Made by a program: the position numbers and the translations under genes. From Balneola sp. (GTDB lineage Bacteria; Bacteroidota; Rhodothermia; Balneolales; Balneolaceae), in assembly GCA_002696035.1 (NCBI GenBank), contig NZQV01000015.1, positions 1 to 64,000 on the forward strand: DNA of 64,000 nt, given 5' to 3'. A model generated the notes under the pieces. That model was not told the DNA's origin, made no database searches, and worked only from the letters and a program-made list of their open reading frames with translations. Position 1 is the stretch's first letter. Every line of letters starts with the position of its first letter. Positions 1 through 7,591 of this stretch are shown here, one piece after another.

Positions 1-787
1 CGAGCACCCGTTGGCTCAGGCCATTGTTGCCTACGGGAAAGAAAATGAGATTACCCCCGCCCCGATAACCGGCTTCCAATCATTAACCGGAGCGGGAGCG
101 AAAGCAACCATCGACGGACAAACCTGGTATATTGGCAGTCCCGGCCTGTTCGAGTGCCAACTGGGGGTATCCCTGGGTGAGTACAAAGCGACCATAAGCC
201 GTCTGCAGGAAGAGGGAAAAACCGTAGTACTGGTCGGCCATGAACAATCGGTACTGGGATTGATTGCCATCCGCGATACCATTCGCCCCATGGCCAAAAC
301 CGTAATTCACGAGTTGCATCAAGCCGGCATCGAAAAGGTGGCCATGCTTACCGGCGATAATGAACGTACGGCCCGGGCCATTGCCGGGGAACTGGGCATC
401 GAAGAGGTGTTTGCCGGGCTTAAGCCGGAAGACAAATCGAATATTATACGAGAACTCACTGAGCGCTATGAACACATCATCATGGTTGGTGATGGAGTGA
501 ACTACGCCCCGGCGCTGGCCGAGGCTGCCGTAGGTGTAGCCATGGGCGCCGCCGGAACCGATGTGGTGCTGATGGCAGACGATCTGGAAAAACTGGTCTA
601 TGCGTTAAAACTGGCAAAACGGAATCAACGAGTCATCAACCAGAATCTGGGGCTTTCTGTTGTGGTTATTACTGCATTGATTATTGGCGCCGTTACCGGC
701 TATTTTACGCTCCCCATTGCTGTAATCGGCCACGAGGTAAGCGAGTTTATGGTGAACGGAAACGGGCTGCGCATGCTGCGTTCCTGA
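1..787 (+). CDS. Heavy-metal P1B-type ATPase, C-terminal part (5' truncated by window edge)
   Basis: This is an ATP-driven metal exporter of the inner membrane, of which only the last part of the catalytic loop and the final membrane segments are present. The reading frame is open to the window edge and begins with Glu-His-Pro (codons 2-10), the conserved SEHP locus of the P1B nucleotide-binding domain, so the gene starts upstream. TGDN of the P-domain lies at 350-361. The hinge motif reads GDGVNYAPAL (491-520) instead of GDGxNDAPAL: the second Asp is Tyr (codon 503-505). The last helix carries HEVSE (731-745) followed by NGNGLRML, closer to the HEGGT helix of the P1B-4 (Co/Zn/Fe) group than to CopA, so the metal is uncertain. 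It belongs to the metal cluster that follows. Family assignment is firm; activity is doubtful because of the Asp-to-Tyr change. Confidence 0.9.
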   Translation, partial: EHPLAQAIVAYGKENEITPAPITGFQSLTGAGAKATIDGQTWYIGSPGLFECQLGVSLGEYKATISRLQEEGKTVVLVGHEQSVLGLIAIRDTIRPMAKTVIHELHQAGIEKVAMLTGDNERTARAIAGELGIEEVFAGLKPEDKSNIIRELTERYEHIIMVGDGVNYAPALAEAAVGVAMGAAGTDVVLMADDLEKLVYALKLAKRNQRVINQNLGLSVVVITALIIGAVTGYFTLPIAVIGHEVSEFMVNGNGLRMLRS

Positions 788-890
788 AAAAAATTCAATG
801 CGATCATATAAGTTCACGGTACTTTTATTATGACTCAGGTATTATTAACTTGGCGCTGGGTTATCTCAAGCAATTAACTTAGTAATTTAG

Positions 891-1328
891 TTGAACTCAG
901 ATTTCAAAAAATATCGTATAACGGCATTTGCCCTGCTTACGGTGCTGGGCATCCATGTGGTTTTGCCTGCGGCTGTTCTGGCAGCAGGCTACTGCAACGT
1001 TGAATCAAATGTACCCGCTGACGCCGGAATTCTGATTGAAGGCTGTTGCGATACAGAACTTAACAGTGCCGCCGGAGATCAGGATATCCTGGGTAACTGC
1101 ACCTTCGAGAGGGTCTGTAATACTTTGCCTGCTCATTCTTTTGGAGAACACAAAAGCTTGATGCCGGAAAAAAAACAAATGAGTCCTTTGCCGGCGATAT
1201 CCGGTTTCGTTCATACCCTTTATTCTGGCGATAGGAACCGGGAAACGTTCAACCGCATTTCCTTGGATACTTTATTACTCTATCCCACCCCGCCCGTCTT
1301 TTTACTGAACAGCACCTTTCTGAATTAG
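891..1328 (+). CDS. Small Cys-rich exported protein, HYC_CC_PP-like
   Basis: This is a 145-aa protein with an N-terminal signal peptide (residues 1-32, KKYR followed by a hydrophobic run ending in Ala-rich sequence). It has Cys residues in the pattern GYC, a CC pair, and two later Cys, and it ends in PTPPVFLLNSTFLN. This layout (YC, CC, then Pro-Pro and a hydrophobic terminus) resembles small exported proteins often found beside heavy-metal efflux genes in Bacteroidota, recalled as the HYC_CC_PP family; the assignment is tentative. The start is a TTG at 891 directly after an in-frame stop, with no clear ribosome binding site and no ATG that would retain the signal peptide. It lies 103 bp after the ATPase and 125 bp before ccmF. 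A periplasmic metal-binding role is only inferred from Cys content and context. Confidence 0.55.
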   Translation: MNSDFKKYRITAFALLTVLGIHVVLPAAVLAAGYCNVESNVPADAGILIEGCCDTELNSAAGDQDILGNCTFERVCNTLPAHSFGEHKSLMPEKKQMSPLPAISGFVHTLYSGDRNRETFNRISLDTLLLYPTPPVFLLNSTFLN

Positions 1329-1453
1329 CCGGCGTTCTGAACAGGTCATAAACCTTTTCCAAGGCCTGTAACTGATTTGAAATAATCAATACCCAAAATA
1401 TTCTACACAATACGGCTTTCATTAATTTTTTTTCATTCCTAATTCAAATTTAC

Positions 1454-3964
1454 ATGCTTGGCACTATCGGTAAAATTTTTATCAACATTGCTTTTTTATC
1501 GGGAATTCTATCCCTGATCGGCTATTTCCTGTATTCAAAAAAGGGAAATACACGATTTCTTACCCTGTCAAACTGGTTGTTTGGCCTCAAAGGACTATTG
1601 ATTCTTGCCGCTTCAGGGATTCTCATCTACCTGATTCTTGGTCACCAGTTTAACTATTACTACGTTTATAATTATACCAGCAGCGATCTGCAGCTCAAAT
1701 ACCTGATCTCAGCTTATTGGGGTGGCCAGGAAGGCAGTTTCATGCTCTGGATCTTGCTTTCCGCACTTATGGGATTAGGCCTGATGAAATGGGTGCGCGA
1801 GCCCTACCACGGCCCGGTACTGTTTTTTCTGACGCTCAACCAGCTGTTTCTGCTGTCAATGATTCTGGGCCTTGATTTTGGTGCCTTTAAAATCGGGGCG
1901 TCTCCTTTTCGAACCCTGGCTGAGGCCATGCCCAATGCCCCGTTTATCCAATCGAATCCCGATTTTGTGCCGGCCGACGGCAAGGGGCTTAACGACCTGC
2001 TCAAAAGCCCGTGGATGATTATTCACCCGCCGGCGTTGTTTCTTGGCTTCTCCCTGATGGCCGTGCCCTACTACTTTGCCATGGCGGCCCTCTGGAAACG
2101 CAAATACCACGCCTGGGTCAATGCGGCCCTGCCGTGGACGCTCGGGGCCAATTTGTCGCTGTTTACTGCGATCTTTCTGGGTGGTTACTGGGCCTACGTA
2201 ACCCTCTCGTTCGGCGGCTACTGGGCATGGGACCCTGTTGAAAATGCCTCCTTCATTCCCTGGCTGATCGGCACGGCCGGCATCCATACCATGCTCATTC
2301 AGCGCAAAAGTTCTACTTCTCAGAAAGCCTCCATTATTCTGGCCATGCTGGCCTACGCGGCTGTAGTCTATGAGACTTTTCTGACCCGCTCGGGCGCGCT
2401 TTCCGATTCTTCAGTGCACAGTTTTGTAGATTTGGGATTATATAATCAGCTTTTACTTTTTATGGTAGTTATTCTGGGTGCTGGTATCGGAATGCTGATC
2501 TATCGGTATAAAGATTTGCCCTCGCAGCAGAGTGAGTCCAGGTTCCTCAGCCGGGAATTTATGACCTTTGCCGGGGCCATGGTGTTGTTCCTTATCGGGA
2601 TGGTGATGGCCCTCGGTACCAGCTCTCCCATCATTGGTCGATTGTTTGTAGAGAATCCGACGCCTCCGGAAATCAGTTTTTATAGCGAATGGACTATGCC
2701 GCTGGCTATACTTGCGGCCATTATGACTGTCATCGGTCAATACTTATTCTGGAAACGCCACAGTGCGGAATCATTGGCTGAAGAACTTTTATGGCCGGTA
2801 ATAGGTGCCTCTATTGGTGCAATTGCCACTATTGTCATTGGAAACATCCGGGATTTATACTACATGATCTACCTACTATCGGCCTGGTTTGCCCTTTTTG
2901 GTAACGGCTTTGTCATGTTCCGATTGGCCCGTAAGAAGCCCCTGTTAATCGGTGGGACGCTTAGTCACATTGGTTTCGGAGTACTGTTGCTGGGATTCCT
3001 GGGTTCTTCGGCTTATCAGAGTAATCTGCTGGATATGCAAACAAGAAATTACAATGCTGCTGTCAAAGAGGGCAAAATCACAGACAAGGAGGGTTTCACA
3101 GTTTGGCAGCCGGTCAACATTCTGGAGCTTAAGCTCAATGAACCAAAAATGGTTAACGGCAAATACCTGGTAACCTATCAGGGCTATACCCTTCGTAACC
3201 AGGATCGGCCCGGCCAGCAGGAATACAAGATCAAATTCGAAAACGTCAATCAAAATGGAAACCGAAACACTTTCTACCTATATCCGCAAGTGTATCCGAT
3301 GTCATCGGCCGACGAAATTCAGTGGTCGGTGGATGTGGACGTAAAAGCCGGATTATTGAGCGATGTGTACTTATATGCAGCCGGCAGTTCATACGTGGAA
3401 AGCAAAAATGAAGAGTACAATAAAATAATGGAAAGCCGTAACGGGAACGTCATGCAGCCGGCCTCTCAGGGTGTAAAAGAAGCCGAGCAGGATACTTTGC
3501 CGACTCAGAAAATTTCCCTCGCACGGGGAGATTCGGTTCGGATGGGGAATTATACGTTTATCTTTCAGAATTACAGCTCCGTGGATGAATCCCGGCTTCC
3601 CGACAGCACCTCTATTGCTGTACGAGCACTGGTGGATATAAGGTATGATGCCAACCAAACCCCATACCGCACCAAACCTTTATTCGTGCTCTATGCTGAA
3701 GAAGGAAAAAACTGGGTGTATTCACCTCCTGCCAAACTTCCGGAACATAATATTGAAGTTCAGTTTACCAGCATAGAGCCGGAAACCGGAAAAATTGAAT
3801 TAACCATTAAGGGCATCAGCGAAAAACCTAAGGAAGAGTGGGTATTGTTGATGGCCGAAGAAAAACCGTTTGTGTCGCTGGTATGGCTGGGTACCTTTGT
3901 GCTGATGGCCGGATTCAGCGTATCCATCCTCCGGCACTGGGACCGCGAACGGAAAAAATCCTAA
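1454..3964 (+). CDS. ccmF: CcmF/NrfE-type cytochrome c haem lyase subunit
   Basis: This is an 836-aa polytopic membrane protein of the cytochrome c maturation system, which helps attach haem to apocytochrome c on the periplasmic side. Visible family marks are WGGQEGS in an N-terminal segment (residues about 92-98) and the tryptophan-rich WWD-like haem-handling loop GGYWAWDPVENASFIPWL (about 255-272). The TRSG...SSVHSF segment (about 316-328) follows, with a final transmembrane helix near the C-terminus after a roughly 300-residue soluble region. The length is close to Bacteroidota CcmF proteins. No other ccm genes are visible in this window. It is followed 21 bp later by a DUF411 gene and then by cupredoxin, TlpA and multicopper-oxidase genes on the same strand, which suggests one transcription unit. 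It may be a second, island-borne copy; that cannot be tested here. Confidence 0.88.
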   Translation: MLGTIGKIFINIAFLSGILSLIGYFLYSKKGNTRFLTLSNWLFGLKGLLILAASGILIYLILGHQFNYYYVYNYTSSDLQLKYLISAYWGGQEGSFMLWILLSALMGLGLMKWVREPYHGPVLFFLTLNQLFLLSMILGLDFGAFKIGASPFRTLAEAMPNAPFIQSNPDFVPADGKGLNDLLKSPWMIIHPPALFLGFSLMAVPYYFAMAALWKRKYHAWVNAALPWTLGANLSLFTAIFLGGYWAYVTLSFGGYWAWDPVENASFIPWLIGTAGIHTMLIQRKSSTSQKASIILAMLAYAAVVYETFLTRSGALSDSSVHSFVDLGLYNQLLLFMVVILGAGIGMLIYRYKDLPSQQSESRFLSREFMTFAGAMVLFLIGMVMALGTSSPIIGRLFVENPTPPEISFYSEWTMPLAILAAIMTVIGQYLFWKRHSAESLAEELLWPVIGASIGAIATIVIGNIRDLYYMIYLLSAWFALFGNGFVMFRLARKKPLLIGGTLSHIGFGVLLLGFLGSSAYQSNLLDMQTRNYNAAVKEGKITDKEGFTVWQPVNILELKLNEPKMVNGKYLVTYQGYTLRNQDRPGQQEYKIKFENVNQNGNRNTFYLYPQVYPMSSADEIQWSVDVDVKAGLLSDVYLYAAGSSYVESKNEEYNKIMESRNGNVMQPASQGVKEAEQDTLPTQKISLARGDSVRMGNYTFIFQNYSSVDESRLPDSTSIAVRALVDIRYDANQTPYRTKPLFVLYAEEGKNWVYSPPAKLPEHNIEVQFTSIEPETGKIELTIKGISEKPKEEWVLLMAEEKPFVSLVWLGTFVLMAGFSVSILRHWDRERKKS

Positions 3965-3985
3965 CAAATAAATCATTCTATATTT

Positions 3986-4477
3986 ATGCACTATTCAAAA
4001 TTTCTTATGGCTGTAAGCTTTGTTTTAACTGCAAGTATCGGACTTTCAGCCTGCTCTCAGAAAAATCAGGATAAAACCAAAACAGATGAGGCGTCTCTCA
4101 CCCAAAACGACCCGATCAGCGTGACCATGTACAAAAACCCCAACTGTCAATGCTGTTCTAAATGGGCAACGTACTTGGAAAATAATGGGTTCTCAGTTGA
4201 AGAAATACCGACAGATACTCTTGCTTCCGTCAAGAAGCAGAAAGGGGTCCCTGATCAATTAGGGGCATGCCATACCGCGCTAATCGACGGATATGTGGTG
4301 GAGGGCCATGTGCCGGTTGGGGCGATCAACAAGTTGTTGAACGAGCGCCCCGAAACCAAAGGCATTGCCGTACCGGGCATGCCGGCCGAATCTCCGGGCA
4401 TGGCAGAAAATCCCGGTTCGGTGGATGTATATTTCTTTAATGGACCGGATCAGGTGGCCTATTTTGACAAGTTCTAA
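3986..4477 (+). CDS. DUF411 metal-binding lipoprotein
   Basis: This is a 163-aa lipoprotein: a signal peptide ends in a lipobox with Cys at residue 23 (LSAC). The mature part matches DUF411, with the metal-site motif NPNCQCCSKW near residues 48-57, a later conserved GACHTALIDGY segment, EGHVP, and a PGMPAESPGM stretch. DUF411 proteins are linked to copper and other metal resistance and have a thioredoxin-like/CopZ-like CxCC metal site. The gene starts 21 bp after ccmF and is followed 48 bp later by the cupredoxin gene, so co-expression is likely. A role in binding or passing copper in the periplasm fits family and context; the exact function of DUF411 is not settled. Confidence 0.88.
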   Translation: MHYSKFLMAVSFVLTASIGLSACSQKNQDKTKTDEASLTQNDPISVTMYKNPNCQCCSKWATYLENNGFSVEEIPTDTLASVKKQKGVPDQLGACHTALIDGYVVEGHVPVGAINKLLNERPETKGIAVPGMPAESPGMAENPGSVDVYFFNGPDQVAYFDKF

Positions 4478-4525
4478 GGAACGAAAGTTTTACTACTCAT
4501 CTAACTCCACAAAAGGAAGTGTTCC

Positions 4526-5287
4526 ATGACATGCAAAAACAAACTTAAATACCTGTTTCTTTTAGCGGTGCTGATTGCCGCCGGCTTTGCCCTGGCGGAT
4601 TCCCTGGGTTTTTTCAACCCGAAACCCTACACGGCGGTAAACCACGGCTCGCATAATCACTATGTGCCGGACAACCGGGATCCCGGTGTCGGCATCAACC
4701 GATTTCCCATGGAAAAGCCCGGACCCGGAGAGATGATTACCCCAACGGGACAGATCGTAAGGACAACCGAGTGGAAACAGCAGCAACAAAATATGGCCTC
4801 TGAAAGCTCTGAAAATCTAAATTCTGCCGGCGATAACATCCGAACCATTGACCTCATCGGCACCGACCAGATGAAGTTTGTGGTTCAAGAGACAGGAGAA
4901 CGGCTTACTGCCGGAAGTTCTATCAAAACCTTTAACGGTAAATCGTATCTGATGCTGAATCAAATACAGGCCAAACCCGGGGAGCAACTTAGGATTCGCC
5001 TGACGACCCTGAGCCAGATCCAGCCCGAGATGATGTCCCACAACTGGGTGCTGCTGGACCAGGGCGTCGATGCCCAGGCGTTTGTCAACGCGGCCAACCG
5101 CGAAAACGACTATATCCCTCCCGGCGGGGAAAAAGACATCATCATCAATACCGGCCTGGCTGCCGATGGTGAAACGGTAGAAATTACGTTTTCCGTCCCG
5201 GAAGAGCCCGGCCAATATGAGTATGTGTGCTCGTTTATGGCTCATTTTGCCGCCGGAATGCGTGGGCAATTAATCGTTCAATCATAA
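4526..5287 (+). CDS. Azurin/auracyanin-like cupredoxin
   Basis: This is a 253-aa exported blue-copper protein. A hydrophobic leader (about residues 9-24) is followed by an unusual roughly 100-residue extension with a His-rich patch (VNHGSHNHYVPDN) and a PGPGEM stretch. The C-terminal half is a cupredoxin domain. Type-1 copper ligands are visible as His in MSHNWVL and as C235, H240 and M245 in CSFMAHFAAGM. The C-x4-H-x4-M spacing is as in auracyanin-like proteins, one residue longer than in azurin. It probably carries single electrons or holds copper in the periplasm. An AAAGGAAG ribosome-binding site precedes the ATG. It sits between DUF411 and TlpA genes in the island's copper cassette. The fold call is firm; its redox partner is unknown, though the linked multicopper oxidase or a c-type cytochrome is plausible. 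Confidence 0.88.
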   Translation: MTCKNKLKYLFLLAVLIAAGFALADSLGFFNPKPYTAVNHGSHNHYVPDNRDPGVGINRFPMEKPGPGEMITPTGQIVRTTEWKQQQQNMASESSENLNSAGDNIRTIDLIGTDQMKFVVQETGERLTAGSSIKTFNGKSYLMLNQIQAKPGEQLRIRLTTLSQIQPEMMSHNWVLLDQGVDAQAFVNAANRENDYIPPGGEKDIIINTGLAADGETVEITFSVPEEPGQYEYVCSFMAHFAAGMRGQLIVQS

Positions 5288-5301
5288 ATTAAATAGATAT
5301 T

Positions 5302-5886
5302 ATGAAATACTTTATACTTTCAGGTTTACTGATTTTACTGACCGCTTGTGGAGCAAAGGATAACGAATCAACACAACAGCAGATGAAACAAAGTGAAAGT
5401 GCTTCAGCCCAGCGCGTGGAGCGGCTTGATCCGGCTTCCGCGCCACTATATGCCGCCCAAAAAGAGGCACCGGCTACAGATTTTGAAGTGACGCTTTTAA
5501 GCGGCGAAACATTCCGGCTTTCTGATCAAAAAGGAAAAGTCGTGCTGATGAATATCTGGGCCACCTGGTGCCCGCCCTGCCGGGAGGAAACTCCCGACCT
5601 GATGGACCTCTACCAGAAATACAAAAATGAGGGATACGTCACCCTCGGGGTTTCCATCGACGAGCAGGGTGAATCGGTAGTACGTCCGTTTATGGAGGAG
5701 TTTAACGTCACCTACCCGATGTACATCGATACCGATGGAACCGTCATGGATAAATACGGCCCTACTATGGGCATCCCTACGACTTATATTATCGGCCGGC
5801 AAGGCAAGTTGCGCTATTTTGCGGTCGGAGCGGTTTCGAAAAAGGAACTGGAACCGCGAATTAAGGAATTGTTGGCAGAGAGATAA
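5302..5886 (+). CDS. TlpA/ResA-family thiol-disulfide oxidoreductase lipoprotein
   Basis: This is a 194-aa lipoprotein (lipobox LLTAC, Cys16) with a thioredoxin-like AhpC/TSA-Redoxin fold. The redox motif is WCPPC within NIWATWCPPCREE (about residues 89-101), and the cis-Pro region GIPTTYIIG is near 156-164. TlpA/ResA/CcmG proteins keep periplasmic Cys pairs reduced, for example in apocytochrome c before haem attachment or in CuA/copper-site assembly. It starts 14 bp after the cupredoxin gene, and the same cluster carries ccmF. Either apocytochrome reduction or reduction of copper-binding Cys (DUF411, cupredoxin) is therefore possible. Family assignment is firm; the specific substrate is inferred only from context. 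Confidence 0.9.
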   Translation: MKYFILSGLLILLTACGAKDNESTQQQMKQSESASAQRVERLDPASAPLYAAQKEAPATDFEVTLLSGETFRLSDQKGKVVLMNIWATWCPPCREETPDLMDLYQKYKNEGYVTLGVSIDEQGESVVRPFMEEFNVTYPMYIDTDGTVMDKYGPTMGIPTTYIIGRQGKLRYFAVGAVSKKELEPRIKELLAER

Positions 5887-6039
5887 TTTTTAAAAACGCA
5901 TCGTTTTAAAAACTATGAGTGTCCAATAAAGTTGCTGTTCCGGGTTCGTAGATGCTGAGGAATTTTTGAAGCGAATGCCTGAATAAAGGATTGAAAATTA
6001 GACAAGAAACAAACACAGAAAATTAAATACAAAGCCGTC

Positions 6040-7587
6040 ATGAAACGTAAAGAATTCCTTAGACTTGCAAGTATCGGAACCGGAATAGCAACACTTTCAC
6101 CGGCCCTGCTGGCCTGTAGCCCGGAGGGGAAAAACAGCATCATCCTTCCGGAGGATGCCTTTAGCCGTCCACTGGCATTTCCGGAAGAGATTCGTGCCAC
6201 CGATTTTGAGCTGGTTGCCGAAACCGCCCGGAGAACACTGGCCGGAGATACCGCCTCGGATGTCTATACCCTGAACGGCTCGCTGCCCAGCCCTACTATT
6301 CGTGTGAAACGGGGTGAAACACTGGCCATCGACTACCAAAACCGGATCAACCAGGAGAGTATCATTCACTGGCACGGGCTGATCGTCCCGCCCGATATGG
6401 ACGGACACCCCAAAGATGCCGTCCAGCCCGGACAAACCTACAACTACCGCTTCGATATTAACCAGCGGGCCGGTACCTACTGGTACCATCCCCATCCCGA
6501 CAAGCTGACCGGACCGCAGGTGTACCACGGACTGGGCGGATTTTTCATCATTGAAGATGAGCAGGAACAGTCGTTCAATTTACCGTCCGGTGATTACGAA
6601 CTGCCTTTAATCGTTCAGGATAAACGCATCAACGACCGGGGACAAATGACCTACAGCCTGAACAGGATGGACCGTATGATGGGCTTCTTTGGTAATTCCC
6701 TGCTCGTGAACGGTATGCAAGCACCCTACCACGAAGTAAGCAATCGCTTTTACCGGCTGCGCCTGCTGAACGGCTCAAACGCCCGCATTCTGGATTTCTC
6801 CTTCAGTGATAACAGCTCGTTTTATGTAATTGGAAGCGACGGCGGGCTGCTCGACCAGCCGCATGAAATACCGTCTGTCACCTTGGCACCCGCCGAACGG
6901 GCCGACCTGCTGGTGGACTTCAGCAGCTATAACGTGGGAGAGAAGATTCGTATGACCGCCGAACCCCGAAACGGTATGGGCGGGATGATGGATGGCATGA
7001 TGAATGGTGATGGCGGTGGCATGATGGACGGGAGAGGGATGATGAGAGGCTCCGAAAACAGGAGGGGGATGCGGGAAATGATGGGTAGAAACAGACGTAA
7101 TTCTCCCAATGACGAAGCCTTCCTGGAATTTCGTATCACCAAAGAGGAAGAAGATTCCTTTCGCCTGCCACAAGCGCTCACAGAGCTTTCATTCCCCAAC
7201 GAAGCTGATGCCGACCGTACCCGCCGCATCGACCTGACCATGGAGATGATGCAGGGACCGGCTATCGACGGAAAGTTTTTCGAGATGCTGCGGGTGGATC
7301 AAAAAGTTCAACAAGGCGCCCTGGAGGTTTGGGAGTTCAATAACCGCACCATGATGCCGATGCCGCATCCCATGCACCTGCACGCCACCCAGTTTAAGGT
7401 ACTGGATCGCAGCGGAGGCAGCCTGGCCCCGCACGAGCGCGGCTGGAAAGATACCGTCCGCGTCGATGCCGGAGAAACCGTGCGGGTGCTTACCAAATTC
7501 GATGCCGAAAAAGGACTCTACGTTTTTCATTGCCACAACCTGGAACATGAAGACAACGGCATGATGGCTAATTTTGAGCTTGTATAA
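6040..7587 (+). CDS. Multicopper oxidase with Met-rich loop (CueO/CopA-like)
   Basis: This is a 515-aa three-domain periplasmic multicopper oxidase, probably oxidising Cu(I) or other substrates with reduction of oxygen to water. All four copper motifs are present: HWHG (H110, H112), HPHP (H150, H152), HPMHLH (about 442-447) and HCHNLEHEDNGMM. In the last, C498, H503 and M508 form the type-1 site. Residues about 311-350 form a Met/Gly/Asp/Arg-rich insert (GGMMDGMMNGDGGGMMDG and similar), the kind of loop that binds Cu(I) in CueO/CopA. The N-terminus has KRKEFLRL followed by a hydrophobic run ending LLAC26: a Tat-like signal lacking the strict RR pair, with a possible lipobox. It lies 153 bp after tlpA. 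The family and copper sites are clear; physiological substrate is inferred. Confidence 0.94.
   Translation: MKRKEFLRLASIGTGIATLSPALLACSPEGKNSIILPEDAFSRPLAFPEEIRATDFELVAETARRTLAGDTASDVYTLNGSLPSPTIRVKRGETLAIDYQNRINQESIIHWHGLIVPPDMDGHPKDAVQPGQTYNYRFDINQRAGTYWYHPHPDKLTGPQVYHGLGGFFIIEDEQEQSFNLPSGDYELPLIVQDKRINDRGQMTYSLNRMDRMMGFFGNSLLVNGMQAPYHEVSNRFYRLRLLNGSNARILDFSFSDNSSFYVIGSDGGLLDQPHEIPSVTLAPAERADLLVDFSSYNVGEKIRMTAEPRNGMGGMMDGMMNGDGGGMMDGRGMMRGSENRRGMREMMGRNRRNSPNDEAFLEFRITKEEEDSFRLPQALTELSFPNEADADRTRRIDLTMEMMQGPAIDGKFFEMLRVDQKVQQGALEVWEFNNRTMMPMPHPMHLHATQFKVLDRSGGSLAPHERGWKDTVRVDAGETVRVLTKFDAEKGLYVFHCHNLEHEDNGMMANFELV
6967..7091 (+). other. Sequence encoding the Met/Gly-rich insert of the multicopper oxidase
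   Basis: Within the oxidase gene this stretch is dominated by ATG and GGN codons (atgatg, ggcgg blocks) and encodes about 40 residues with some 14 Met. It is internally repetitive (MMDG/MMNG/MMRG units), so it can vary in length between strains. Confidence 0.75.
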
Positions 7588-7591
7588 AGTC

